Shown here: piece by piece, positions 9,274-17,214 of the stretch
Layout of the letters: every line of letters starts with the position of its first letter
Numbering within the stretch: the stretch's first letter is position 1
From: CAWHMS01 sp963830495
Lineage (GTDB): Bacteria; Actinomycetota; Actinomycetes; Propionibacteriales; Nocardioidaceae
DNA: 64,000 bases
Assembly (NCBI GenBank): GCA_963830495.1
Contig: CAWHMS010000003.1
Location: 1 to 64,000, forward strand
Reading direction: 5' to 3'
Made by a program: the position numbers and the translations under genes
The notes under the pieces: generated by a model
The model's database searches: none
What the model saw: the letters and a program-made list of their open reading frames with translations, nothing else
Told to the model about the DNA's origin: nothing

Positions 9274-10536
9274 CTATTTCGGGCTCTGCGTCTCACCAGC
9301 CTGGCGCAGCATGCCTGCGAGCGTCTGCAGCAGGGTCCATGCAATGGTCGGGTTGCGCTGCACGAGCGGCTGGAAGTCCCAGAGCGTGATGCCCTGGCAT
9401 ACGAGCTCGCCGTCGGCGGTCACCGTGGCCGAGCGCGCGCGCCCGTCGATCAGTGCGATCTCGCCGAAGTGGTCCCCGGCGCTCAGCGTGCGCCGGAAGG
9501 CACCGCCCACGGTCACCGTGGCTTTGCCTGACTCGATGAGGTAGAACGCCGCTGCGTCCGCCCCTTCCTTGGTCACGGTCTCGCCAGGTGCGAAGGTTCG
9601 CTCGGTGAAGAGTCGTGCGATGGCGTCGCGGTCGGGCTCGGGGAGGTCCGAGAACAGCGGCACGCGCACGAGTGACTCGGCTAGGACCTCCGGTACCTTC
9701 GATGCCACGGGCGTCGCGGCGCCCGCCGACGTCGTCATCGCACGGCACTGCAACAGGTAGAGCTGTCCGCCCGCGAAAGCCCACTCAATGTCACGCTCCG
9801 CGCCGTACACCCGTTCGCAGTCCGCGGCCAGGCCGGACAACGCCTGTAGCTGCTCGTCGCTCAGGCACAACGACTCCACCAGTTCGGGTGCGACGTCCTC
9901 GTCCACGGTGCCGCCGTCCGGTGCGGAACGGATCGCGAATCTCTTGAGTCCCGCACGACGCTCCAGCACTTCGCCACTGCGGGCCACCCGGTAGGAGTCG
10001 GGAATGACCCGGCCAGAGACAACCGCCTCGCCCAGACCCCAGCTCGCTTCGATGATGCGCTCGTCCGCGCCCGTGATCGGGTTGCGCGTGAACATCACTC
10101 CGGCAGTCTCCGGCTGGAGCAGCGACTGCACCACCACGCCAACGCTCGGCCTGGCGAACACACCGAGCCGCTTGCGGTAGGTGATCGCCGAGTCGGAGTT
10201 GGCCGACCACCAGACCGTCCGGACCGCCGCCTCCACGTCCCCGGCCGACGGCACGTTCAGGACGGTGATGTGCTGTCCGGCGAAGCTGGCCCCGGCGCTG
10301 TCCTCGCCGACGGCGGACGACCGCACTGCCATGGGCGTCGGTAGTGCCTGCACCGCCTCGAGAAGCGCGGTGGTCGCAGCGACCTCGCCGGACGCGATCG
10401 AGTCCACCTCGGGTCCGGGCAGCGCGACACCCGGCGGGACCGGCAGCCCGGCCCGCAGCGCGTCTCCCAGTCCCACCGCCTTCGCGCCGTACAGCTCTTC
10501 GGTGTCCGCATCGACCAGCGGCACGATGCCGCTCAC
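9274..10536 (-). CDS. PEP/pyruvate-binding (ATP-grasp) dikinase subunit with C-terminal cNMP-binding domain
   Basis: The N-terminal 280 or so residues are the ATP-binding domain of PEP synthase/rifampin phosphotransferase enzymes. Landmarks are GAKAVGLGDALRAGLPVPPG, AVRSSAVGEDSAGASFAGQH, GVMFTRNPITG, ASWGLGEAVVSG and DIEWAFAGGQLYLLQCRA. Residues from about 298 to 415 are a cyclic-nucleotide-binding domain (PLFSDLPEPDRDAIARLF, GDHFGEIALIDGRARSATV), including the FGE and Arg-Ser-Ala phosphate-binding signature. It lacks the swivelling His domain, which is in the gene just upstream in the operon (ATGA overlap). Together they make one split dikinase whose ATP half may be allosterically controlled by cAMP or cGMP. 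The acceptor substrate is unknown. Confidence 0.87.
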   Translation of the reverse strand: MSGIVPLVDADTEELYGAKAVGLGDALRAGLPVPPGVALPGPEVDSIASGEVAATTALLEAVQALPTPMAVRSSAVGEDSAGASFAGQHITVLNVPSAGDVEAAVRTVWWSANSDSAITYRKRLGVFARPSVGVVVQSLLQPETAGVMFTRNPITGADERIIEASWGLGEAVVSGRVIPDSYRVARSGEVLERRAGLKRFAIRSAPDGGTVDEDVAPELVESLCLSDEQLQALSGLAADCERVYGAERDIEWAFAGGQLYLLQCRAMTTSAGAATPVASKVPEVLAESLVRVPLFSDLPEPDRDAIARLFTERTFAPGETVTKEGADAAAFYLIESGKATVTVGGAFRRTLSAGDHFGEIALIDGRARSATVTADGELVCQGITLWDFQPLVQRNPTIAWTLLQTLAGMLRQAGETQSPK

Positions 10537-12167
10537 TCGAGGACCGTCACGGTGCCCTCGTCACCGTCCACCCGCACACGGGTGCCGTCGGCGATCCGCT
10601 CGGTGGCGTCGCGGGTGCCGACGACACCGGGGATGCCGTACTCCCGCGAGACGATCGCCGCGTGCGACAGGGCGCCGCCGCTGTCGGTGATGATCGCGCT
10701 GAGCAACGGCAGCAGGATGTTGAAGGCCTCGGTGGTGGCCTCGGTGAGCAGTACGTCGCCCTGCTGGATCCGGTCGAAGTCGCTCGGGCCGGCGACACGA
10801 CGGACGGTCCCCTCCCGTGTGCCGGAGCTGGCGCCCAGGCCGCGGATCACCGTTTCCTCGTGCGCCTCCTCGGACACCGCGAACATCTCACCCATGGCGG
10901 TCCCCAGCGCAGCCAGCAGCCGGGCCATCGGCGGCGGGAGGGCCGACGGGTCAGGCATCGGCGGCGTGTCCTCACCCAGGTGCACCGGGGCGTCCTTCGC
11001 GGTGTAGGTCTCGTGGTGGGCGCGCCGCTTGGCCAGCTCGTCGCCCGTCGGCGCCGACGCCCCCTTGACCAGCGCGCACATCTCGTCGATGTCCGCGAAC
11101 ACGATGTCCTCGGCGTTGTGGAGACGGCCACTCGCCGCGAGCCGACGGCCCGCTGCGAGTGCGGCACGACGCATCAGCCCGGACGCCCAGATGTCCGAGT
11201 AGACACCGCGTTCGTCGCGGACGCTGTAGCCGATGCGCGCCTCCGCAAGGAGACCGTCGTACTCGTCGCGGTGCTCTTCCGGGACGTGGCTGCGGACCTC
11301 AGCGATCTCCGCCTCGACGTTCGAGGCCGCTGCTGTCTCGTCGATCGCAGTGCGGATGGCGCGCAGGAGAACGTCAGGCATCTCCAGCGCGTAGTGGTTC
11401 GAGATGTCGAACCCGTCCAGCAGTCGGAAGCCGACGAAGTCGAGGTAGTCGTTCAGCGCCTGGCCGGTCGTCGTGGGTTCCCGCCGCAGGCGCTCGAGCA
11501 AGGCCCCGGGCTCCTCGTCCGTGTCGAGGGCCTGGCGCGCGGCCGGGTCGGCGCGGTACGCCGCGACCAGCGAAGCATGCTGGGGCGAGGCACCACCGGA
11601 GATCAAGGACGCGCCGCGCATCAGACCGAGCAGCTTCACCGTCGGAAGACCCGTCCACTCCCTGGCGTGAACGAGGAAGTCACCCGGGGGAATGACCGCG
11701 GTGCCGGTGAAGGCCATGTGCTGCCTGATCATCAAGGCGTGGTGGTCGCGGCAGCGGCGCAGGTAGTCCACCAGCGCCTCGTCGCTCAGCTCATCGGGAT
11801 CGACCGCCTGGATCTCGTGGTGGGCCTGCACGGAGGCCGGCTTGCGCACCTCCTCCCACTCCCTCGCCTGGTCGCGCCACAGCTTGCCCTCGAACACGTC
11901 CGCGGCACGCTGGACACGGCCGGGGAAGGACTCGGGTGGCAACGGCTGCATCTGCCCGTAGCAGAACCCGCTGACGTAGGCGGTCAGCCTGGTCTGGAAC
12001 GGGGCACCGTAGAACGCCGCCATGTCGCCGTACCCGAGGCTGAACGGCTCCGGATGCATCTCGGCCCAGTAGGCGGTGACCGGGCGGGGAAAGTGCAGCG
12101 CGTCGAGGTCCCAAGAACCGGGGCCTGGCGGCTCGAAGGTGGGTCGCTGCTCGGTCAGGGCGTCCAT
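10533..12167 (-). CDS. PEP-utilizing enzyme, substrate-binding plus swivelling His domain (split dikinase)
   Basis: This is a 544-residue partner of the ATP-binding protein encoded next. Residues 1-430 or so are a helical middle domain resembling the substrate-binding region of rifampin phosphotransferase. The last 90 residues are the phosphohistidine swivel domain with the catalytic His (TDSGGALSHAAIVSREYG) and VDGDEGTVTVLE at the end. The PEP/pyruvate TIM barrel of true PEP synthase is absent, so the architecture is rifampin-phosphotransferase-like but split in two. The start at 12167 is favoured over the longer frame by an AGAAGG site. Drug phosphorylation is one possibility, but another small-molecule acceptor is equally likely. 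Confidence 0.85.
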   Translation of the reverse strand: MDALTEQRPTFEPPGPGSWDLDALHFPRPVTAYWAEMHPEPFSLGYGDMAAFYGAPFQTRLTAYVSGFCYGQMQPLPPESFPGRVQRAADVFEGKLWRDQAREWEEVRKPASVQAHHEIQAVDPDELSDEALVDYLRRCRDHHALMIRQHMAFTGTAVIPPGDFLVHAREWTGLPTVKLLGLMRGASLISGGASPQHASLVAAYRADPAARQALDTDEEPGALLERLRREPTTTGQALNDYLDFVGFRLLDGFDISNHYALEMPDVLLRAIRTAIDETAAASNVEAEIAEVRSHVPEEHRDEYDGLLAEARIGYSVRDERGVYSDIWASGLMRRAALAAGRRLAASGRLHNAEDIVFADIDEMCALVKGASAPTGDELAKRRAHHETYTAKDAPVHLGEDTPPMPDPSALPPPMARLLAALGTAMGEMFAVSEEAHEETVIRGLGASSGTREGTVRRVAGPSDFDRIQQGDVLLTEATTEAFNILLPLLSAIITDSGGALSHAAIVSREYGIPGVVGTRDATERIADGTRVRVDGDEGTVTVLE

Positions 12168-12279
12168 CCAGGTACACCTTCTCGACGTGGGATGACCCTC
12201 AGTCTGTCGGTCGCGGGGGCCCCGCACAAGACCGGGGACATCGAGCTCGATCGCATCGAGGAAGAGTCTTCACTGCGGG

Positions 12280-12294
12280 ATCCCGTCGCGGGAT
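12280..12294. promoter_or_regulatory. inverted repeat upstream of the split dikinase operon
   Basis: A perfect 15-base inverted repeat, ATCCCG-TCG-CGGGAT, lies about 115 bases upstream of the dikinase start. It overlaps a GCGGGAT direct repeat. It could be an operator for the divergent promoters of the dikinase and DUF2231 genes. Confidence 0.3.
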
Positions 12295-12361
12295 GTCGCA
12301 AGTGTGCACTTCGACCATCGGAGGCGACGAGGCCCCCATCCACGCCCCGACAATCGGATCG

Positions 12362-12384
12362 TACGCCGAAACCGCGTCGGCGTA
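12362..12384. promoter_or_regulatory. inverted repeat just upstream of the DUF2231 gene
   Basis: TACGCCG (12362-12368) and CGGCGTA (12378-12384) form perfect seven-base arms with a nine-base spacer, ending ten bases before the GTG at 12395. The position would suit a repressor site or a 5' hairpin of the DUF2231 transcript. Confidence 0.3.
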
Positions 12385-12394
12385 GGCTGCTGGA

Positions 12395-12937
12395 GTGCGC
12401 ACGTCACTGCCGCAGCGCGTGGCTCGGGCCGTGGGCGAGAGCCCAGTCTCCGAGCGGGTCGCTGAGGCTCAGGAATGCGTCTACGGCCCGGTGATCGACT
12501 GGGCACGGCGCAGCCCGCTTCACACCGACGCCCTTGGCCACTCGGTTCATCCACTTCTGACTGATGTGACGTTGGGCTGCTGGATGAGCGCATCCATACT
12601 CGACCTGGCCGGAGGGTCTCAGTCACGTCGCGCCGCAACGCTCCTGGTTGCCGCCGGACTGGCGGCGGCCGGGCCGACGGCCCTCGCAGGCACTGGCGAC
12701 TGGGCGGAGATGTCTGGCAGCGAGCGCCGGATCGGTGCGGTGCACGCGCTGGGCACCGATGTTGCCGCCCTTCTTCTCCTCGGCTCTCTGATCGCCCGCA
12801 TGCGCCGCCGATACGCCTCCGGCACCAAGTTCGCCCTGGCGGGGAACGTGGTGGTCGCGGGTGCCGGATTCCTTGGTGGGCACCTGGCGCTGAATCGTGG
12901 CACCGCTCGTCGGACCGCTGCCGCCGCCCACAGTTAG
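12395..12937 (+). CDS. DUF2231 domain membrane protein
   Basis: This is a 180-residue integral membrane protein starting at GTG 12395. It carries the DUF2231 signature around GHSVHPLLTDVTLGCWMSA and about four membrane segments (AATLLVAAGLAAAGPTALAG, GTDVAALLLLGSLIA, FALAGNVVVAGAGFLGGHLA). His residues in the first and last segments resemble haem or quinone ligands of related membrane proteins, but this is not established here. In many actinobacteria such genes sit beside Rieske proteins; none is present here. Confidence 0.78.
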   Translation: MRTSLPQRVARAVGESPVSERVAEAQECVYGPVIDWARRSPLHTDALGHSVHPLLTDVTLGCWMSASILDLAGGSQSRRAATLLVAAGLAAAGPTALAGTGDWAEMSGSERRIGAVHALGTDVAALLLLGSLIARMRRRYASGTKFALAGNVVVAGAGFLGGHLALNRGTARRTAAAAHS

Positions 12938-13288
12938 CGGTGCGCTGGTCGCCACCAAGTCCTGGTTGTAGCCAACGGGGGATGTCTTGGCGTCGTAGTC
13001 ATCTTGCTTCCACGCGGAGATCTCCAGCATCGCCGTGAGGCGCTCCTCTGTTTGAGGCACTCGGGTGCATTGAACAACGCAACGTCGGCGCAGTCCAGCG
13101 TTGAACCGCCATGAAGTGGCCGAACAGCTGACGTGGCGGAGTAGCTAACCACGCCGAGTCGCGTCGTGCCGCCACCTGGCGGCGCAAGCGGAACGGCCGA
13201 CAGCCGATCGGCGTGCGTCCCGACGAGGCATCGAAGTGCCTGTTGTTGCGAGGTGGCGGCGTTGCCAGATCGGGCTACCGTGTCACCC

Positions 13289-13930
13289 ATGGCTGAGGCC
13301 TGGCTGTCCACTACCCGTTCGTCGTACGACACCGACGCCTCCGGATACGCCGAGAAGGTACGCGGACTGCTCGGTGAAAGCCCCTACCTCCGCGCCAGCC
13401 TGGCGTTGTTCGCAGAGTTGGTGCACGCGTCCGGAGGCGGGCAAGTCGCCGACATCGGCTGCGGGCCGGGGTACGTAACCGGTCATCTCCACGACGCCGG
13501 ACTGGACGCGCTCGGCATCGATCTCTCGCCCGAGATGATCGCCCTCGCGCGACGGGACTATCCAAACCTACGCTTCGAGGTCGGGACGATGACCGACCTG
13601 GACTTTGCGGACGACTCGGTCGCCGGCATCGTCGCGTTCTGGTCCGTCATCCATGTTCCCGACCACGCCATGCCCGGCGTGTTCGAGCAGTTCCGTCGAG
13701 TGTTGCGGCCACGGGGTTCGCTACTGGTTGGCTTTCACGTCGGTGACGAGACGCGGCACACCTCTGAGGGCTACACGGATCGTCCGATCAATGTTGACAG
13801 TTACCTTCGTCGGCCTAGCAAGGTCGCGGGTTGGCTTCGTGACGCGCGGTTCACGATCGAGGCCGAGATGGTCCTCCGGCCTGACGAGGAGGTCCCAGGA
13901 GCCATGACTTTTGCGCGCAGCGGCGCCTGA
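13289..13930 (+). CDS. class I SAM-dependent methyltransferase
   Basis: This is a 213-residue Methyltransferase_11/25-type enzyme. Motif I is VADIGCGPGYVTGHL, motif II region LDALGIDLSPEMIALARRDYP, and the post-motifs are DDSVAGIVAFWSVIHVPD and RVLRPRGSLLVGFHVGDE. The open frame extends further upstream, but ATG 13289 begins the normal family N-terminus (STTRSSYDTDASGYAEKV). The substrate is unknown and no pathway neighbours help. Confidence 0.88.
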   Translation: MAEAWLSTTRSSYDTDASGYAEKVRGLLGESPYLRASLALFAELVHASGGGQVADIGCGPGYVTGHLHDAGLDALGIDLSPEMIALARRDYPNLRFEVGTMTDLDFADDSVAGIVAFWSVIHVPDHAMPGVFEQFRRVLRPRGSLLVGFHVGDETRHTSEGYTDRPINVDSYLRRPSKVAGWLRDARFTIEAEMVLRPDEEVPGAMTFARSGA

Positions 13931-14162
13931 CCCGCCCTGGGGTCAGCGTCCTAACCTGCTGAGCTGTGGGGAGCCGCTTGATCCGGCGAGCCGTTCCAGC
14001 AAGGCGTCCGCAAACCACTGTCATACCGCGATGAGCTGCGTCGTTCCGCCGCATGCGACGCCCGGAACTGGGCGTCCGCTTCCTTCGCCGTTGGGCACTT
14101 GTGGAACTGCCGTGTGCGGCGGACAGTGGGATGGGCTCATTCGATGGCGTAGGCGGTGCGGC

Positions 14163-14629
14163 ATGGATCTCGACGGGTTGGTCTTCCACCCCTGGACTGT
14201 GCAAGGACCGCGCAATGTGCCGACCTCGTGGGCGGCTCGGGAAGCCACGTCGTGGACTCGGAGGGCCGGCGTTTCCTGGACTTCAGCTTGCAGCTCGTGT
14301 TCACCAACTTGGGGCACCAGCATCCACGCATCGTTGCCGCGGTGAAGGAGCAGGCCGATCGGCTGTGCACGCTTGCCCCTGGCAATGCCTCGGACGTCCG
14401 CGGTGAAGCGGCGCGGTTGATCGTCGAGGTGGCCTCGGAGGGCCTGGGCATGTGCTCTTCACCACGGGCGGCTCGGAGGCCATCGAGCACGGGGTCCGGA
14501 TGGCTCGCCTGCACAACGGGCGACCGAAGGTGCTCGCCGCCTACCGCTCGTACCACGGCTCGACCACGACCTCCATCCACCTCACCGGCAACCCGCGACG
14601 CTGGGCTTCGGACACTGGCGCGGCGCGCC
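14163..14629 (+). pseudogene. class III aminotransferase, truncated and frameshifted
   Basis: This is the N-terminal third of a class III PLP aminotransferase, read in three frames in turn. The first frame reads MDLDGLVFHPWTVQGPRN, the next DLVGGSGSHVVDSEGRRFLD then FTNLGHQHPRIVAAVKEQ, and the last VLFTTGGSEAIEHGVRMARL then YRSYHGSTTTSIHLTGNPRR. The breaks at about 14218 and 14449 each fit loss of one base. Homology stops at about 14629 inside a GC-rich palindromic stretch, and the PLP lysine region is missing. Immediately beyond, the opposite strand carries the start of a DHFR-like gene. This is a real deletion or recombination remnant, whatever the cause of the frameshifts. Confidence 0.75.
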
Positions 14630-14764
14630 CCAGCCGAAGCGCTCGACTCCGTCGCTGCCGTCCTCTTTCGGCCCACCGGCTTCGCGCCCGGTCCCGAAAT
14701 CGATCCGTTGATGTCCCTGCGTCACTCCGTCGAGGGAGACACTGGTGACGGTCGTCAGCTTCAT
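14621..14764 (-). pseudogene. RibD/DHFR-like reductase, N-terminal remnant
   Basis: From ATG 14764, preceded by a GGAGGG ribosome site, the frame reads MKLTTVTSVSLDGVTQG and then GGPKEDGSDGVERFGWGAP. This matches the first 48 residues or so of the dihydrofolate-reductase family (RibD C-terminal fold), normally about 190 residues. After that it runs into antisense aminotransferase sequence and stops at 14582. It is the third, broken copy in a same-strand row with two intact members just upstream. Confidence 0.65.
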
Positions 14765-14853
14765 GATCGCCGTTCCCTCCGTGCGAGGTCGTCGTTCGGT
14801 AGAGCGGACTTCGGTGCTGGTCTCAGTCGCCGAGACGGGTGCACTGGATGGAC

Positions 14854-15432
14854 TCAGCCATGCAGGGCGGGCCGATAGATGAGTTCCTGGGTGTTGCCGT
14901 CGAGTGTCCGGCTCTCGATCACTTCGAGGTCGAAGTCGGCCGCGCCCTGGAAGATGGGGTCCAGTCCGGTCTGTCCGGTGATCACGGGGAAGAGCGTCAC
15001 CTGGACGCGGTCGACCAGGCCGGCGGCCATCAGCGCCCGGTTCATCGACAGGCTGCCGTGCGAGCGCAACGGCACCTCGGACTCCTCCTTGAGCCGGGCG
15101 ACGACATCGACTGCGTCGCCGCTCATGACGGTCGCATCCGGCCAGTCGAGGGGCTCCCCCAACGTGGTCGACACCACGATTGCCGGCAGGTTCCTCATCC
15201 GAGTGACCCACGGGTCATGCACCTCGGACTCCGCGGTGCTCGAAGCCACCATTTGCGCGAAACCCCGATAGGTGTTGGCCCCGAACACCATGCGCTGCTG
15301 CTGGTCGTACAACGCGAGGCGGTGGTCGAGCAGCTCGGGGCCCTGCTTACCCCAGTAACCGCCCCAGTCGCCGCTGGCGGCGCCGTAGCCGTCGAGGCTG
15401 GCGAAGACGTCGAAGGTGTATTTAGCGGTCAT
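14854..15432 (-). CDS. dihydrofolate reductase-family (RibD C-terminal fold) protein
   Basis: This is a 192-residue protein of the RibD_C/YyaP family of NAD(P)H-dependent reductases. Visible landmarks are TFDVFASLDGYGA, MVFGANTYRGFAQMV, SGDAVDVVARLKEE, LRSHGSLSMNRALMAAGLVD and LFPVITGQTG. ATG 15432 has GAGGAG at good spacing, while the longer frame has none. It is the middle of three tandem same-strand members. These proteins are widespread in soil actinobacteria and their substrates are mostly unknown. Confidence 0.87.
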   Translation of the reverse strand: MTAKYTFDVFASLDGYGAASGDWGGYWGKQGPELLDHRLALYDQQQRMVFGANTYRGFAQMVASSTAESEVHDPWVTRMRNLPAIVVSTTLGEPLDWPDATVMSGDAVDVVARLKEESEVPLRSHGSLSMNRALMAAGLVDRVQVTLFPVITGQTGLDPIFQGAADFDLEVIESRTLDGNTQELIYRPALHG

Positions 15433-15671
15433 GATGCGCTCCTCGAGTGTGTTCGGGCCGCCCCGCGTGGCGACCACTCACTACCGCTACGAACGCCGCC
15501 GCTTCGATACGACACCGCGTCCCGCATGTCGTCGAGTTGTTCGCGCGCGGGGTCCGTACCGGCCCGACCACGATCAGACGGTTGGGTCCCACACCGCTGC
15601 GACAGCGGCCGGCCCTACCGCAGCATGAGTCGCGTTGCCGCTGGCGAGTCCGGTGTTGGGAGGATGGACGC

Positions 15672-16241
15672 TCAGAATATGCCGGGTGGACCGTGCAGCA
15701 CCCGTGGCACGTACTCGACCAGCTGGATCTGGCCGTCGAAGGTGCGGCTGGCCGCCATTTCGAGGGCGACGTCGGGGTAGCCGTCGTAGATCCGTTCCTT
15801 GCCGGTGGCGCCGGTGATGACCGGAAACATCACCACCCGGAACCGGTCGACGAGCCCAGCTTCCAGCAACGAGCGGCACAGCATGATGCTGCCGATGGTG
15901 CGCATCGACCTGTCGCCGCCTTGCTTCATGTCTCGCACCGCCTCGGCCGCATCGCCAGTGATCAGCGTCGAGTTCTCCCACTCCAGCGGCTCAGGCAGCG
16001 TGCTGGAGAAGACGGCCTTCGAGAAGCCGCCCAGCACGTCGGTCCCCGGCTCGCCTTCCTTTGTGAAGCCGTGCATCAGCCGGTAGGTGTTCGCCCCCAT
16101 CAGGACCAGGTAGTCCCCTTCGGGGTTCTCGCCCAGCCAGGCGAGGTACTCCGGCCCTTCCAGACCCCACCAGCCGGGCCAGCCCTCGGCGGACGCGTAC
16201 CCATCGAGCGAGGTGATGAAGTCGACGACAAGCTCAGGCAT
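15672..16241 (-). CDS. dihydrofolate reductase-family (RibD C-terminal fold) protein
   Basis: This is a 189-residue paralogue of the neighbouring gene, with the same order of motifs: VVDFITSLDGYASAEGWPG, YLVLMGANTYRLMHGF, LITGDAAEAVRDMKQG, IGSIMLCRSLLEAGLVD and MFPVITGATGKERIY. The start at 16241 is set by GGGAGGA seven bases upstream; the ATG two codons earlier lies too close to that site. It is probably co-transcribed with the downstream paralogue across a gap of about 240 bases. Confidence 0.87.
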   Translation of the reverse strand: MPELVVDFITSLDGYASAEGWPGWWGLEGPEYLAWLGENPEGDYLVLMGANTYRLMHGFTKEGEPGTDVLGGFSKAVFSSTLPEPLEWENSTLITGDAAEAVRDMKQGGDRSMRTIGSIMLCRSLLEAGLVDRFRVVMFPVITGATGKERIYDGYPDVALEMAASRTFDGQIQLVEYVPRVLHGPPGIF

Positions 16242-16560
16242 CTGCATTCCTCCCTGTGCACTGACCAGTCTGCCCCGGGTGGCGGCCGAACGCCTGCACG
16301 TAGCCAATGGAGCGCCTGTCGGAGCTGGTGGAACTCCGGGTTCATCTGTGGGGGCCGAGCCGTGGCGTCGTGTGTCGCGACCCCTTACGAAACCACCTGC
16401 AGCTCACCCGTCTTGTACTGGGCATGCATACCTACTGGTTAAGCGCGTCAGTCCGCCGCGACAGCGGCAGTGTCATGCCGCCGCCTGTCCGCAGTAAGTC
16501 CCGGCCACGCCGGTGAGGGCGCGCCCTCCGCCACGGCTGGAGAAGATCTCGGCCGTTGGG
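16242..16560. other. gene-free stretch upstream of the ECF41 module
   Basis: About 320 bases lie between the divergent DHFR-like gene and the ECF41 promoter. Open frames here are short and have neither recognisable homology nor a ribosome site. I see no gene, tRNA or clear repeat in it. Confidence 0.5.
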
Positions 16561-16587
16561 TGTCACATCTCGCGGCTGGCAGTCGTC
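16561..16587 (+). promoter_or_regulatory. ECF41 sigma-factor promoter
   Basis: TGTCACA (16561-16567) and CGTC (16584-16587) are separated by exactly 16 bases. This is the promoter consensus published for ECF41 sigma factors, which autoregulate the partner gene and often themselves. It lies 34 bases before the ATG of the carboxymuconolactone decarboxylase-family gene, whose downstream neighbour is an ECF41 sigma factor. Confidence 0.8.
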
Positions 16588-16620
16588 TGGATGTCGTACC
16601 GACTCACACGGGAGGACAAC

Positions 16621-17206
16621 ATGAGCGGAACGACCCGCATCCCTGCTGCCGAGATCACCGGTTTCAAGGGCATGCTGATCAAGCGGTTCGCGAAGAAGAC
16701 GCCTGGGCCGGGTGCCGAGCTCGCTCGGTGTCTACTGGCACAACCAGAAGGTGCTGATGGGTATGGCCGGCGTCGGCGGCAAGGTCCGGAAGTGGGACGC
16801 CTGCGACGAGCAGCTCAAGTCGTTTGCGCACATGGCGGTTGCCGCTCAGGTCGGCTGCAGCTGGTGCTTGGACTTCAACTACTTCGAGGCCTCCAACAAG
16901 AATCTCGACATGGTTAAGGCTCGCGAGATCCCGCGGTGGCGCGAGTCGGGCGCGTTCATGCCGCTCGAGCGTGAGGTGTTGGCGTACGCCGAGGCGATGA
17001 CCGTGACCGAGCCGGCGGTGACCGATGAGATGGTGGCGTCGCTGCGCGCTCAACTCGGTGAGGCCGCCCTGGTCGAGCTCACGGCGGTCATCGCGTTCGC
17101 CAACTTCACGACGCGCCCGAACGTGGCGCTCGGCATCGAGTCGGACGGTTTCGCTGCGGCGTGCGGCCTCAAGCCGCTCGCGCAGCCCACCGCCGTAGGG
17201 TCGTGA
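16621..17206 (+). CDS. carboxymuconolactone decarboxylase-family protein, frameshifted
   Basis: This is an AhpD-like/carboxymuconolactone decarboxylase-family protein of about 194 residues. The start at 16621 has GGGAGGA upstream. The first 30 residues (IPAAEITGFKGMLIKRFAKK) lie in one frame and the remainder (SLGVYWHNQKVLMGMAG, VGCSWCLDFNYFE, FANFTTRPNVALGIES) in another. Removing one G near 16710 joins them as KKTPGPVPSSLGVYW. The CSWC pair is the thiol redox centre expected for the family. The stop overlaps a GTG of the sigma gene. CMD proteins are the commonest targets of ECF41 regulation. One extra base could be a sequencing error. Confidence 0.85.
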
Positions 17207-17214
17207 ACGTGACC

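Noticed and set aside
16380..16460. tRNA-like or phage attachment-like sequence upstream of the ECF41 module
   Set aside because: A stretch resembled a T-arm, but no cloverleaf could be drawn and no integrase is nearby.
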